7,044 nt of DNA from Pseudomonadota bacterium (GCA_023390785.1 JAEWCE010000360.1:1-7044); one strand, 5' to 3'. Counted from the stretch's first letter, positions 1 to 5,763 are shown. The notes: generated by a model from the sequence alone, not told the origin. Made by a program: numbers and translations.

Positions 1-42
1 GCCCATAGGGCCGGGTGAGGGGGCCTTTCCGCCGGCGCGAGA

Positions 43-990
43 CTACGCCGCCAAGCTCGTGCGCTGCTCGACACCCAGCATCAGGTTGAGGTTCTGCACC
101 GCGGCGCCGGAGGCGCCCTTGCCGAGGTTGTCGTAGACCGCAACCAGCGCCGCCTGCGCCCGCTCGTCATTGGCGAACACGTGCAGCACCATGCGGTTGG
201 TGTCGTTGTAGCGCTCGGGATTGAGCTCCGGCGTGCGTTCGGCCTCGACCAGCGGCGCCACCTCGACGAAGCCACCTTCGATGGCGGCGAAATGGTCGGC
301 GATCGCCGCGTGCAGGTCGGCGCCGGTCGGCACCTTGTCGAGCGTCCACAATTGCAGCGGCACGACGGTGATCATGCCCTGCGCGAAATTGCCGACCGCC
401 GGGGTGAACAGCGGCAGGGCGCTGAGCCTGGCGTAAGTCTTCAGCTCCGGCAGGTGCTTGTGCTTGAAGGTCAGCCCGTACGGCATGAACTCGTTGGCGC
501 CCTCGCCGGCGGCCTCATAGTCGGCGATCATCGACTTGCCGCCGCCGGAATAGCCGGAAATGCCGTGCACGGTGACCGGATAATCCGCTGGCAGCAACCC
601 GGCCTCGACGAGGGGCCGGAGAGTGGCGATGGCGCCCTGCGGCCAGCAGCCGGGGTTGCCGACGCGCCTGGAGGCGGCGATCTTTTGCGCCTGCGCCTTG
701 TCCATCTCGGCGAAGCCATAGGTCCAGCCGTCGGCGACGCGGTGCGCAGTCGAGGCGTCGATCACCTTGGTGGTGTCGTTCTCGATCAGGCTGACGCTCT
801 CCTTGGCGGCGTCGTCAGGCAGGCAGAGGATGGCGACATCGGCGGCATTGAGCAGCCGCTTGCGTTCGGCCTGATCCTTGCGCTTGTCGGGTGCGATGGA
901 CAGCAGCTCGAGGTCGCGCCGCCCGGCCAGCCGGTCGCGGATCTGCAGGCCCGTGGTGCCCGCCTCGCCGTCGATGAAAATCCTGGCCAT
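43..990 (-). CDS. argC: N-acetyl-gamma-glutamyl-phosphate reductase, type 2
   Basis: Cytoplasmic enzyme of arginine biosynthesis: NADPH-dependent reduction of N-acetyl-glutamyl-5-phosphate to the semialdehyde. The 315-residue product has the length of the short type 2 ArgC class. Visible motifs are an N-terminal dinucleotide-binding glycine pattern GEAGTTG (residues 8-14), the catalytic cysteine in GNPGCWPQ (Cys115), HGISGYSGGGKSM (142-154), and KHKHLPE (176-182) carrying the likely catalytic histidine, His179. The start at 988-990 is chosen because the family begins with a short strand running into the glycine motif (MARIFIDGEAG), and an AGGGAGGA Shine-Dalgarno lies 4 bases upstream (995-1002 on the plus strand). 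The frame stays open for 46 more residues upstream, but that extension crosses the divergent promoter region and has no family-like sequence. The stop is TAG. Downstream lies the window edge, so its operon context is unknown. No anomalies were seen; the family call is secure. Confidence 0.96.
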   Translation of the reverse strand: MARIFIDGEAGTTGLQIRDRLAGRRDLELLSIAPDKRKDQAERKRLLNAADVAILCLPDDAAKESVSLIENDTTKVIDASTAHRVADGWTYGFAEMDKAQAQKIAASRRVGNPGCWPQGAIATLRPLVEAGLLPADYPVTVHGISGYSGGGKSMIADYEAAGEGANEFMPYGLTFKHKHLPELKTYARLSALPLFTPAVGNFAQGMITVVPLQLWTLDKVPTGADLHAAIADHFAAIEGGFVEVAPLVEAERTPELNPERYNDTNRMVLHVFANDERAQAALVAVYDNLGKGASGAAVQNLNLMLGVEQRTSLAA

Positions 991-1101
991 GTCGTCCTCC
1001 CTGTCGTGCAAAGGGCTCAATGCGGCGGAGATATAGAAGTTCATCGACCGGATGTGTAGTGATCTCGGCCAGTACCGCCATGACGAGAGGGGACACCATC
1101 C
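991..1101. promoter_or_regulatory. Shared divergent upstream region of argC and deoD
   Basis: These 111 bases separate two divergent start codons and must hold the promoter of each gene unless transcription enters from further away. For argC, the minus strand has a -10-like TATATC (complement of 1030-1035) about 40 bases before the start, but no convincing -35 partner. For deoD, no clear promoter hexamers are visible; a GAGAGGGGA purine run at 1085-1093 serves as its Shine-Dalgarno. No riboswitch-like structure or ARG-box-like palindrome was recognised. The regulatory role is inferred from gene orientation. Confidence 0.5.
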
Positions 1102-1818
1102 ATGCCGACACCGCATAATTCCGCGCAAAAGGGCGACTATGCCGAAGCCGTGCTGCTGCCGGGCGACCCGCTGCGCAGCAAATGGATCGCCGAGACCTTC
1201 CTCAAGGACGTGCGCCAGGTCAACGCCGTGCGCAACTGCCTCGGTTTCACCGGCACCTGGAACGGCAAGCCGGTCTCGGTGCAGGCCACCGGCATGGGGC
1301 AGCCGTCACTGTCGATCTATGTGCACGAACTGATCAACGAATACGGCGTCAAGAAGCTGTTCCGCGTCGGCACTGCCGGCGGCCTCAGCGAGCAGGTACG
1401 GGTGCGCGACCTGATCCTGGCGCAGGCGGCCTCCACCGACAGCGGCATCGTCAAGGACGGCTTCGGGCCATACAATTTCGCCCCGATCGCCGATTTCGGC
1501 CTGTTACGCGCGGCCGCCGAAAAGGCCGAGCAGAAGGGCCTCAGGGCCGTGGTCGGCAACATGCTCAGCTCCGACATCTTCTACCATGTCGAGCCGGGGC
1601 TCGAGGGCTATGGGCGGCTGGTGAGCCATGGCGTCCTCGGCGTCGAAATGGAATCGGCGGCGCTCTACACGCTGGCCGCCCGCTTCGGGGTCAGGGCGCT
1701 GACCATCTGCGCCGTCAGCGACGACCTGATCCGCAATGAGTTCATGTCCGCGGACGAGCGCCAGACGAGCCTCAAGGACATGATCGGGCTGGCTCTGGAC
1801 GTCGCGACAGAGGAATAG
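1102..1818 (+). CDS. deoD: Purine nucleoside phosphorylase, DeoD type
   Basis: Cytoplasmic salvage enzyme that splits purine (deoxy)ribonucleosides with phosphate into free base and (deoxy)ribose-1-phosphate. The 238 residues match the E. coli hexameric DeoD almost end to end (239 residues, recalled from memory). Expected active-site positions are present: His5 (ribose site of the neighbouring subunit), Gly21 and Arg25 in LLPGDPLRSK, Arg44, Arg88 in RVGTAGG, Glu182-Met183-Glu184 in VEMES, the catalytic Asp207 in VSDD, and Arg220 in ERQT. One phosphate-contact position, serine in E. coli (Ser90 in crystal numbering), is Thr91 here, a conservative change. The ATG at 1102 gives the canonical MPTPHN start and has a GAGAGGGGA ribosome binding site 8 bases upstream. 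It diverges from argC and is followed by an unrelated membrane-protein operon on the same strand. No other nucleoside-catabolism gene lies in the window, and no terminator was seen after its stop. Confidence 0.96.
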   Translation: MPTPHNSAQKGDYAEAVLLPGDPLRSKWIAETFLKDVRQVNAVRNCLGFTGTWNGKPVSVQATGMGQPSLSIYVHELINEYGVKKLFRVGTAGGLSEQVRVRDLILAQAASTDSGIVKDGFGPYNFAPIADFGLLRAAAEKAEQKGLRAVVGNMLSSDIFYHVEPGLEGYGRLVSHGVLGVEMESAALYTLAARFGVRALTICAVSDDLIRNEFMSADERQTSLKDMIGLALDVATEE

Positions 1819-1871
1819 GCCCGAAGCCGGCCCCGCGACATCGCCGCTTTCCCGCCGCAAATGCTCTGATA

Positions 1872-1895
1872 TCGTCCCCGTGACCACGGGGACGA
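1872..1895. repeat. Perfect 11-bp inverted repeat overlapping the ribosome binding site of the 1901 gene
   Basis: The left arm TCGTCCCCGTG (1872-1882) and right arm CACGGGGACGA (1885-1895) are exact reverse complements, separated by AC. As RNA the innermost pairs would open into a small loop, leaving roughly 9-10 mostly G-C pairs. The right arm contains GGGGA (1888-1892), the only plausible Shine-Dalgarno for the ATG at 1901, so folding would hide the ribosome binding site. No T-tract follows, so it is not an intrinsic terminator. Alternatively it is a DNA operator for a dimeric repressor. The symmetry is seen directly; either function is inference. Confidence 0.7.
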
Positions 1896-1900
1896 CCATC

Positions 1901-3235
1901 ATGCTGCGCAAGAACAATGCGGCCCGCCTGCAGGAGACGGTGAGGGGCGTCGAGACCATGACGCGCTTCGCGCTGGCGGTGCTGGCGCTGGCCTCGGGCG
2001 TCTATACCTATCTCGGCGTGCGCGGGCTGCTCGATGGCACCGCCACCTTCGTGTTCTTTGCCGCCATCATCTACTCGGCCGCCGTGTCGGTCGCCATCTA
2101 TGCCTTCTGGACCTTCATGCTGCGCTTCGTGCCGCTGGTCACCTCGGCGGCGGCGCGGGTCGGGCTGTTCCTCACCATGGCGGTGGGCTGCTTCATGATC
2201 ATGGCGATGTCGTCGTGGCTGAACGCGGCGGCGCTCGCCGGCTCGGCCGCGCTCGAGCAGCACCTCGCCGTCAATCTCGAAGAATATGTCTCCTCGCTCG
2301 ATCAGGCGCACGGCAATGCGCTGGCGGCGCAATCGCTGCTGCCCGACGTGCAGCGCGCCGCCGACCGCTTCAGCAAGCTGGCCGAGGACGAACGCAATTC
2401 CGGCGCGCTCACCGGCACCACCGGGTCGGGCTCGGTGGTGCAGCTGCTGACGCAGATGTCGGGGCAGATGACCGAGCTCGGTGCCACCATCACCAATTCG
2501 CGCGACCAGGTGCAGGCGCTGTTCGACCAGGGCAGCCAGCACCTCGCCAAAATGCGCGAGCTGGTGTCGGGCACCGGCGAGATCGGGCCGCGCTCCGACG
2601 AATTCGCGGCGGAATCGGTGCAGCTCAACGCCGTCATCACCTCGCTGCAATCGACCGATGTGGCGCCCTCGGTGAAGCGCGCCGCCGCCGACCTCGCGGC
2701 CGGCTTCATCGCGCCGGTGGCCGATGGCGGCACCTCCGACCTCGTCGCCCGGCAGGACACGGTGATGGGCACGGTGCGCGACAGCGTCGCGGCGCAGTCG
2801 GGCCAGCTCGCGGCGGCGGCCGACGAAATCCTGAAGCAGCCGCGGGTCGAGACGCATCGCTTCGTGCCGCTGAGCTCAGCGGAGGCGGTGCTGCGCTATT
2901 GGAGCGACTTCATCCCGAGCTGGGCCGGCGCCATTTCGATCGATCTGTTGCCGGTGGTACTGGTCCTGGTGCTGATGATCGTGCACGATGCCATGCGGCG
3001 CGACACCAGCAGCCTCGAGGAGGCCGAGACCATCACCGCCGCCGAGATGCTGCGCTCGCTCGACCTCTATCGGCAGTTGACGGGAAAGCCGCTGGTCGAA
3101 CCGGAGCCTGAGCGGGCCGTGGTGGTTGCCGAGGCCGAAATTCCCCCTGCTACAGCAGAGCCACCGCCCGCTGCGGCTGCAGCGGCCGATGCCATCGTCA
3201 CTCCGCTCGACACGGCGCGCAAGCCGCGTCCCTGA
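1901..3235 (+). CDS. Uncharacterised four-helix membrane protein with large periplasmic region
   Basis: Function not recognised. The 444-residue product has hydrophobic segments at about 21-42, 48-72, 85-106 and 342-362. Charge distribution (basic N-terminus, Arg residues in the 73-84 loop, MRR after the last helix) suggests both ends are cytoplasmic, with residues about 107-340 in the periplasm. That region is rich in Ala, Gln, Glu, Ser and Leu, looks helical and partly coiled-coil, and has few aromatic residues. The cytoplasmic tail after 363 contains an acidic helix (SLEEAETITAAEMLRSLDLY) and a Pro/Ala/Glu-rich low-complexity end. I see no HAMP, chemoreceptor, kinase or enzyme motif. The ATG at 1901 is preferred over an in-frame GTG at 1880 because GGGGA lies 8 bases upstream of it, whereas the GTG has no ribosome binding site and sits inside the inverted repeat. 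The next gene starts one base after the TGA stop, so the two are almost certainly cotranscribed and translationally coupled. Confidence 0.85.
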   Translation: MLRKNNAARLQETVRGVETMTRFALAVLALASGVYTYLGVRGLLDGTATFVFFAAIIYSAAVSVAIYAFWTFMLRFVPLVTSAAARVGLFLTMAVGCFMIMAMSSWLNAAALAGSAALEQHLAVNLEEYVSSLDQAHGNALAAQSLLPDVQRAADRFSKLAEDERNSGALTGTTGSGSVVQLLTQMSGQMTELGATITNSRDQVQALFDQGSQHLAKMRELVSGTGEIGPRSDEFAAESVQLNAVITSLQSTDVAPSVKRAAADLAAGFIAPVADGGTSDLVARQDTVMGTVRDSVAAQSGQLAAAADEILKQPRVETHRFVPLSSAEAVLRYWSDFIPSWAGAISIDLLPVVLVLVLMIVHDAMRRDTSSLEEAETITAAEMLRSLDLYRQLTGKPLVEPEPERAVVVAEAEIPPATAEPPPAAAAAADAIVTPLDTARKPRP

Positions 3236-3236
3236 C

Positions 3237-4016
3237 ATGCCGACGCTGACCCGCCACATCGTGAACTGGGCCGCCGCCTTCGAGGATGGTGCCATCATCC
3301 GTGCCGCATTCTTCGGCCTGCTGACTGCGACCGGGGTTATCCTCTATCTCGACTACACCGAGCTGATGGCGCGGCAGCCGCCTGCCATCGCGCCGGATTT
3401 GTCGCCGATCCTGCCCGCCTTCGACCCGACGGCGCCGGCGGGCAAGCCCGGGCCCGAGGTGACGACGCCGATGGAGGTGCTGCGCCGGCCACTCTCGGTG
3501 GCGCTGGTGTCGGGTGGCGTGCTGCAGCTCAGCGGCACCTTCGATGTCGGCGCGGCCGACCGGGTGGCCGCCGAGGTCGCGGCGCATGGCGAGTACGTCA
3601 AAACCGTCGCGCTCGATTCTCCCGGCGGGGCGGTCGCGGAGGCGCTGGCCATCGGGCAGCTCATCCGCGACAAGGGCTATGCCACTTCGGTTGCGGCCGG
3701 CGCGCTGTGCGCCTCGTCCTGCCCGCTGGCGTTCGCCGGCGGGCGCGAACGGCTCGCCACTGCCTCCTCGGCCATCGGCGTGCACCAGATCTTCGCCGCC
3801 GCCCCGGTGGGCTCGGTCCTCACGCAATTACAGGCGGCCGGCAACGCCATGGCCGAGGCGCAGGCGCTGACTGCCCGCATCTCGCGTTATCTGGCGAAAA
3901 TGGGGGTCAACGAAGAGGTCTGGCTGCGCGCGCTGGAGACCCCGCCTGACAAATTGAACTATTTCGCGCCGGACGATTTGACGCGCCTCAAATTGGCGAC
4001 GCGACTCACCAGATAA
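3237..4016 (+). CDS. Membrane-anchored ClpP/SppA-fold serine protease-like protein (COG3904-like)
   Basis: Predicted periplasmic protein of the ClpP/crotonase fold, probably a serine peptidase. Of 259 residues, about 21-39 form one N-terminal transmembrane anchor, 40-80 a Pro/Ala-rich linker, and 85-255 the globular domain. The domain shows LDSPGGAVAEALAIG (126-140), which is the oxyanion/substrate-strand motif of ClpP and SppA relatives, then ALCASSCPLAFAGG (156-169) with candidate nucleophile Ser160 flanked by Cys158 and Cys162, then IGVHQIF (180-186) with candidate general base His183. This order and spacing are those I recall for the 'predicted periplasmic protein' group COG3904. The third triad member is not assignable by eye. 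The ATG at 3237 comes one base after the upstream TGA and has no good Shine-Dalgarno, so translation probably depends on coupling with the upstream membrane protein. The frame is open further upstream, but that stretch overlaps the preceding gene. The fold call is strong; proteolytic activity is inferred and the substrate is unknown. Confidence 0.87.
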   Translation: MPTLTRHIVNWAAAFEDGAIIRAAFFGLLTATGVILYLDYTELMARQPPAIAPDLSPILPAFDPTAPAGKPGPEVTTPMEVLRRPLSVALVSGGVLQLSGTFDVGAADRVAAEVAAHGEYVKTVALDSPGGAVAEALAIGQLIRDKGYATSVAAGALCASSCPLAFAGGRERLATASSAIGVHQIFAAAPVGSVLTQLQAAGNAMAEAQALTARISRYLAKMGVNEEVWLRALETPPDKLNYFAPDDLTRLKLATRLTR

Positions 4017-4030
4017 GGGCGTAGGATCAT

Positions 4031-4050
4031 ACGTGGAACCGTTTCCGCGT
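4031..4050. repeat. Imperfect 8-bp inverted repeat after the protease-like gene
   Basis: ACGTGGAA (4031-4038) and TTCCGCGT (4043-4050) pair over 8 positions with one G-T wobble across a CCGT loop. No T-tract follows, so it is not a standard intrinsic terminator. It lies 15 bases after the stop codon of the protease-like gene, and its left arm overlaps the -35 element of the predicted stress promoter. It may be a 3' end hairpin of the upstream transcript, an operator over the promoter, or chance. Confidence 0.4.
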
Positions 4051-4059
4051 ACTTACGTT
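4035..4059 (+). promoter_or_regulatory. EcfG-type (general stress response sigma factor) promoter
   Basis: GGAAC at 4035-4039 and CGTT at 4056-4059 are separated by exactly 16 bases. This fits the published consensus GGAAC-N16/17-CGTT for alphaproteobacterial EcfG sigma factors (RpoE2 in Sinorhizobium, SigT in Caulobacter), which act through the PhyR/NepR partner switch. Transcription would begin around 4065-4068, giving a short leader of about 20-25 bases with a strong GGGAGGGG Shine-Dalgarno at 4074-4081, 7 bases before the ATG at 4089. Both elements and the spacing are exact, and the site lies in the only intergenic gap upstream of the small-protein pair. No experimental support is available here. 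Confidence 0.75.
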
Positions 4060-4088
4060 CACCATCGAGCGTCGGGAGGGGAAGTCCA

Positions 4089-4388
4089 ATGACTCACGCA
4101 CATACTCTTACCCGTCACCGCGACATCCAGGCCTGGGTGTCCGACCGGCAGGGAATGCCGGCCATGGTTCGTGGCCACAACAGCTTCGGCGAACTCAGGT
4201 CGCGTCTCGCCATCCGCTTCCGCAGCATGAGCAAGCGGCCCGACGGCATGCCCGCCGTCGACCAGGGCGCCATGCCCGTCAGCTGGACGGCGTGGCTGGC
4301 CGAGCTCGACCGCCAGCAACTGGCGTTGCGCGTTTCCGAGAACGGCGAAACCGAATATGAACTGGTGGAGCGTCGGTCGCTGAACTAG
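4089..4388 (+). CDS. Small conserved protein, paralogue of the next gene; likely stress-induced
   Basis: The 99-residue soluble protein has no signal peptide, membrane helix or enzyme motif. Two blocks stand out: HRDIQAWVSDRQGMPAMV (10-27), and SWTAWLAELDRQQLALRV (65-82) followed by an acidic ending, ETEYELVERR. A short strand-like LAIRFRS (40-46) lies between them. The same blocks recur in the neighbouring small gene. From memory, the arrangement 'HD-IR-WAE-RGG-PA ... LRIDF ... SW-WF--FD--NLALVYQ' describes a widespread family of small uncharacterised bacterial proteins of about 80-100 residues; membership is tentative and gives no function. The start is well supported by GGGAGGGG 7 bases upstream. 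The gene lies directly behind a predicted EcfG promoter and ahead of an intrinsic terminator, so it is expected to give a short, mostly monocistronic stress-induced mRNA. It is small and basic in its first half; a binding role is possible but not shown. Confidence 0.87.
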   Translation: MTHAHTLTRHRDIQAWVSDRQGMPAMVRGHNSFGELRSRLAIRFRSMSKRPDGMPAVDQGAMPVSWTAWLAELDRQQLALRVSENGETEYELVERRSLN

Positions 4389-4408
4389 GCGACAGACCAG
4401 TTATGGAC

Positions 4409-4434
4409 GGCCCGGCCAGGCGCCGGGCCTTTTT
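4409..4434 (+). terminator. Intrinsic terminator between the two small paralogues
   Basis: GGCCCGGC (4409-4416) and GCCGGGCC (4422-4429) form a perfect 8-bp, all-GC stem with a 5-base loop (CAGGC), followed at once by TTTTT (4430-4434) and then GTT. It lies 20 bases after the TAG of the upstream small gene. The Shine-Dalgarno GGAG (4438-4441) of the downstream small gene begins three bases after the T-tract, leaving no room for a separate promoter between terminator and gene. Confidence 0.9.
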
Positions 4435-4447
4435 GTTGGAGCGTCAG

Positions 4448-4756
4448 ATGTCCCGTATCCTCAAGCACCGCGACGAGATCCGGCAATGGGCCGAGGCCCG
4501 TGGCGGTGAGCCGGCCTGGGCCGAGTTGCCCAGCGGCACCCGCAGCCAGATCGTGTTGCGCATCGTATTCGACCAGTATCTGCTCAATTCCGGCGAGAGC
4601 CAGGAGCAGGACCGGCCGGGCGGCCTCGATCTCGTCTCGTGGGACGACTGGCTCAAGGAGCTCGAGCACCAGAAGCTGGCGCTCAGGGTGGGGGACCGCG
4701 TCGAGGGCGTCCTGGACAACGATTTCGAATTCGTGCCCGTGACCACCACTGAATAG
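4448..4756 (+). CDS. Small conserved protein, paralogue of the preceding gene
   Basis: The 102-residue soluble protein has the same two blocks as its neighbour: HRDEIRQWAEARGGEPAW (7-24) and SWDDWLKELEHQKLALRV (64-81). The second block is identical to the neighbour at 12 of 18 positions. The middle (IVLRIVFDQYLL, 35-46) and the end (NDFEFVPV, 91-98) also correspond. It is closer than its neighbour to the recalled consensus 'HD-IR-WAE-RGG-PA ... SW-W' of a widespread uncharacterised small-protein family. The ATG at 4448 is chosen because GGAG lies 6 bases upstream. An in-frame ATG at 4403 would place the terminator hairpin inside the coding sequence and add 15 unrelated residues. The gene has no visible promoter of its own, so expression probably needs read-through of the terminator at 4409-4434 or an internal promoter in the first paralogue. 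Its stop lies 4 bases from the stop of a convergent gene. Function unknown. Confidence 0.87.
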   Translation: MSRILKHRDEIRQWAEARGGEPAWAELPSGTRSQIVLRIVFDQYLLNSGESQEQDRPGGLDLVSWDDWLKELEHQKLALRVGDRVEGVLDNDFEFVPVTTTE

Positions 4757-4760
4757 CGGT

Positions 4761-5753
4761 CTAGAGTTCCCACGCCTCGGCTAGCAGGCGATAGGACCGG
4801 AGCCGCAATTGGTGGCTCCAGACCGTCGTCGTCACCATCACCTCGTCGGCGCCGGCCGCCTCGGCCTGAGCCCGGATGGTGGCCACGACGCCGGCCGGAT
4901 CGCCGACGATCCACAGCCGCCCCTGCTTTTCGATGATCGCCTGCTGCGCCGCCGTCAGCTCACGCGCCGCTGCGACCTCGGGGGCAAGGAGCTTGCGCTC
5001 CTCGCCCGAATGGAACAGAGCCCAGCTCACCGCCTGGCTTTGCGACAGGAATTGCGCCTCCTCCGCCGTCGGCGCCAACAGGGCCGACACCGCGAGGATG
5101 GCGTGCGGCTTGGGAAATTGCGCCGAGGGCTGGAACGCGGCGCGATAGGCGGCAAAGGCCGGCGCCGGCGGCGTGGCGCTGAAATGGGCGGCGAAGGAGT
5201 AGCCGGCGCCGAGCTCGCCGGCGGCTGCCGCGCTCGCTCCGGACGAGCCGAGAAGATAGATCGGCGGCAGGGGCACGCCCTCGGGCACCACGCGGATCGG
5301 CGCAAAAGGATGGTCCATCGGGAAGCCGCCCTGCTCGAAGGCCAAAAGCTCCGCCAGCTCCTGCGGAAAGTAGTTGCCGTCGACCGAGCGCAGCGCGCTC
5401 AGCGTGCGCCCGTCGCTGCCGCCGGCACGGCCGATGCCCAGATCGATCCGCCCCGGATGCAGGCCATTGAGCGTGCGGTAGGTTTCGACCACCCGCAGCG
5501 GCACATGATTGGGAAGCATCACGCCGCCCGAGCCCACATGGATGCGCGATGTCGCCGCCGCGGCGGTGGCGATCAGCACCTCCGGCGACGACGAGGCGAT
5601 AGAGGGCATGCCATGGTGCTCGGCGTACCAGATGCGGGCATAGCCCAGCTCGTCGCCGAGGCGCGCCAGGTCGACAATGCGCCGCAGCGCCTCCGACGAA
5701 TTGGTGCCTTCGGGCACCGGGGCGAGATCGAGAATGGAAAGGGGCAGGGTCAT
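4761..5753 (-). CDS. Luciferase-like (LLM class) flavin-dependent oxidoreductase, YhbW-like
   Basis: Cytoplasmic FMN/F420-fold TIM-barrel monooxygenase-type protein; physiological substrate unknown. The 330 residues match the length of E. coli YhbW and the MsnO8-like subgroup. Diagnostic stretches are LSILDLAPVPEG (5-16), IWYAEHHGMPSIASSSPEVLI (41-61, the first-half active-site loop of bacterial luciferase relatives), HVGSGGVMLPNHVPLRVVE (72-90), PGRIDLGIGRAGGSD (100-114), PPIYLLGSSG (163-172) and a C-terminal WIVGDPAGVVATI (281-293) followed by DEVMVTT (303-309). All are where the family expects them, and the protein looks complete. The start ATG (5751-5753) has only a weak AAGGG about 3 bases upstream, but the N-terminus fits the family. 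It lies 40 bases downstream of the FAD-dependent oxidoreductase gene on the same strand, so the two flavoproteins probably share a transcript. It is convergent with the small-protein gene, with 4 bases between stops. In E. coli yhbW sits near ubiUV/ubiT; no such genes are visible here. Confidence 0.92.
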   Translation of the reverse strand: MTLPLSILDLAPVPEGTNSSEALRRIVDLARLGDELGYARIWYAEHHGMPSIASSSPEVLIATAAAATSRIHVGSGGVMLPNHVPLRVVETYRTLNGLHPGRIDLGIGRAGGSDGRTLSALRSVDGNYFPQELAELLAFEQGGFPMDHPFAPIRVVPEGVPLPPIYLLGSSGASAAAAGELGAGYSFAAHFSATPPAPAFAAYRAAFQPSAQFPKPHAILAVSALLAPTAEEAQFLSQSQAVSWALFHSGEERKLLAPEVAAARELTAAQQAIIEKQGRLWIVGDPAGVVATIRAQAEAAGADEVMVTTTVWSHQLRLRSYRLLAEAWEL

Positions 5754-5763
5754 GCGCCCTTAT

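Noticed and set aside
1..42. Possible terminator or repeat beyond argC (GCCC-ATA-GGGC at 1-11, G-rich run at 17-23)
   Set aside because: The stem has only four pairs, is cut by the window edge, and has no T-tract on the argC strand. It cannot be judged from what is visible.
181..1059. 292-codon open frame on the plus strand opposite argC
   Set aside because: It is antisense to a clear argC. Long antisense open frames are expected in high-GC DNA, and the Arg/Gly/His-rich translation resembles no protein family.
991..1128. Upstream extension of argC by 46 residues
   Set aside because: It lacks a ribosome binding site, overlaps the deoD start, and the family begins at the MARIFIDGEAG start, which has a strong Shine-Dalgarno.
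1880..1900. GTG start at 1880 for the membrane protein
   Set aside because: No Shine-Dalgarno precedes it and it lies within the palindrome. The ATG at 1901 has GGGGA at good spacing.
1772..2857. 361-codon open frame on the minus strand opposite the membrane-protein gene
   Set aside because: The translation is an Arg/His/Gly-rich shadow with no domain. The plus-strand frame has coherent membrane helices, a ribosome binding site and coupling to the next gene.
1901..3235. Membrane protein as a chemoreceptor or sensor kinase
   Set aside because: It has helices flanking a periplasmic helical region, but no HAMP domain, no methyl-accepting signalling hairpin and no kinase motifs. The cytoplasmic tail is short and of low complexity.
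4403..4447. ATG at 4403 as start of the second small paralogue
   Set aside because: It would encode the terminator hairpin and add residues absent from the first paralogue. The ATG at 4448 has a proper GGAG.
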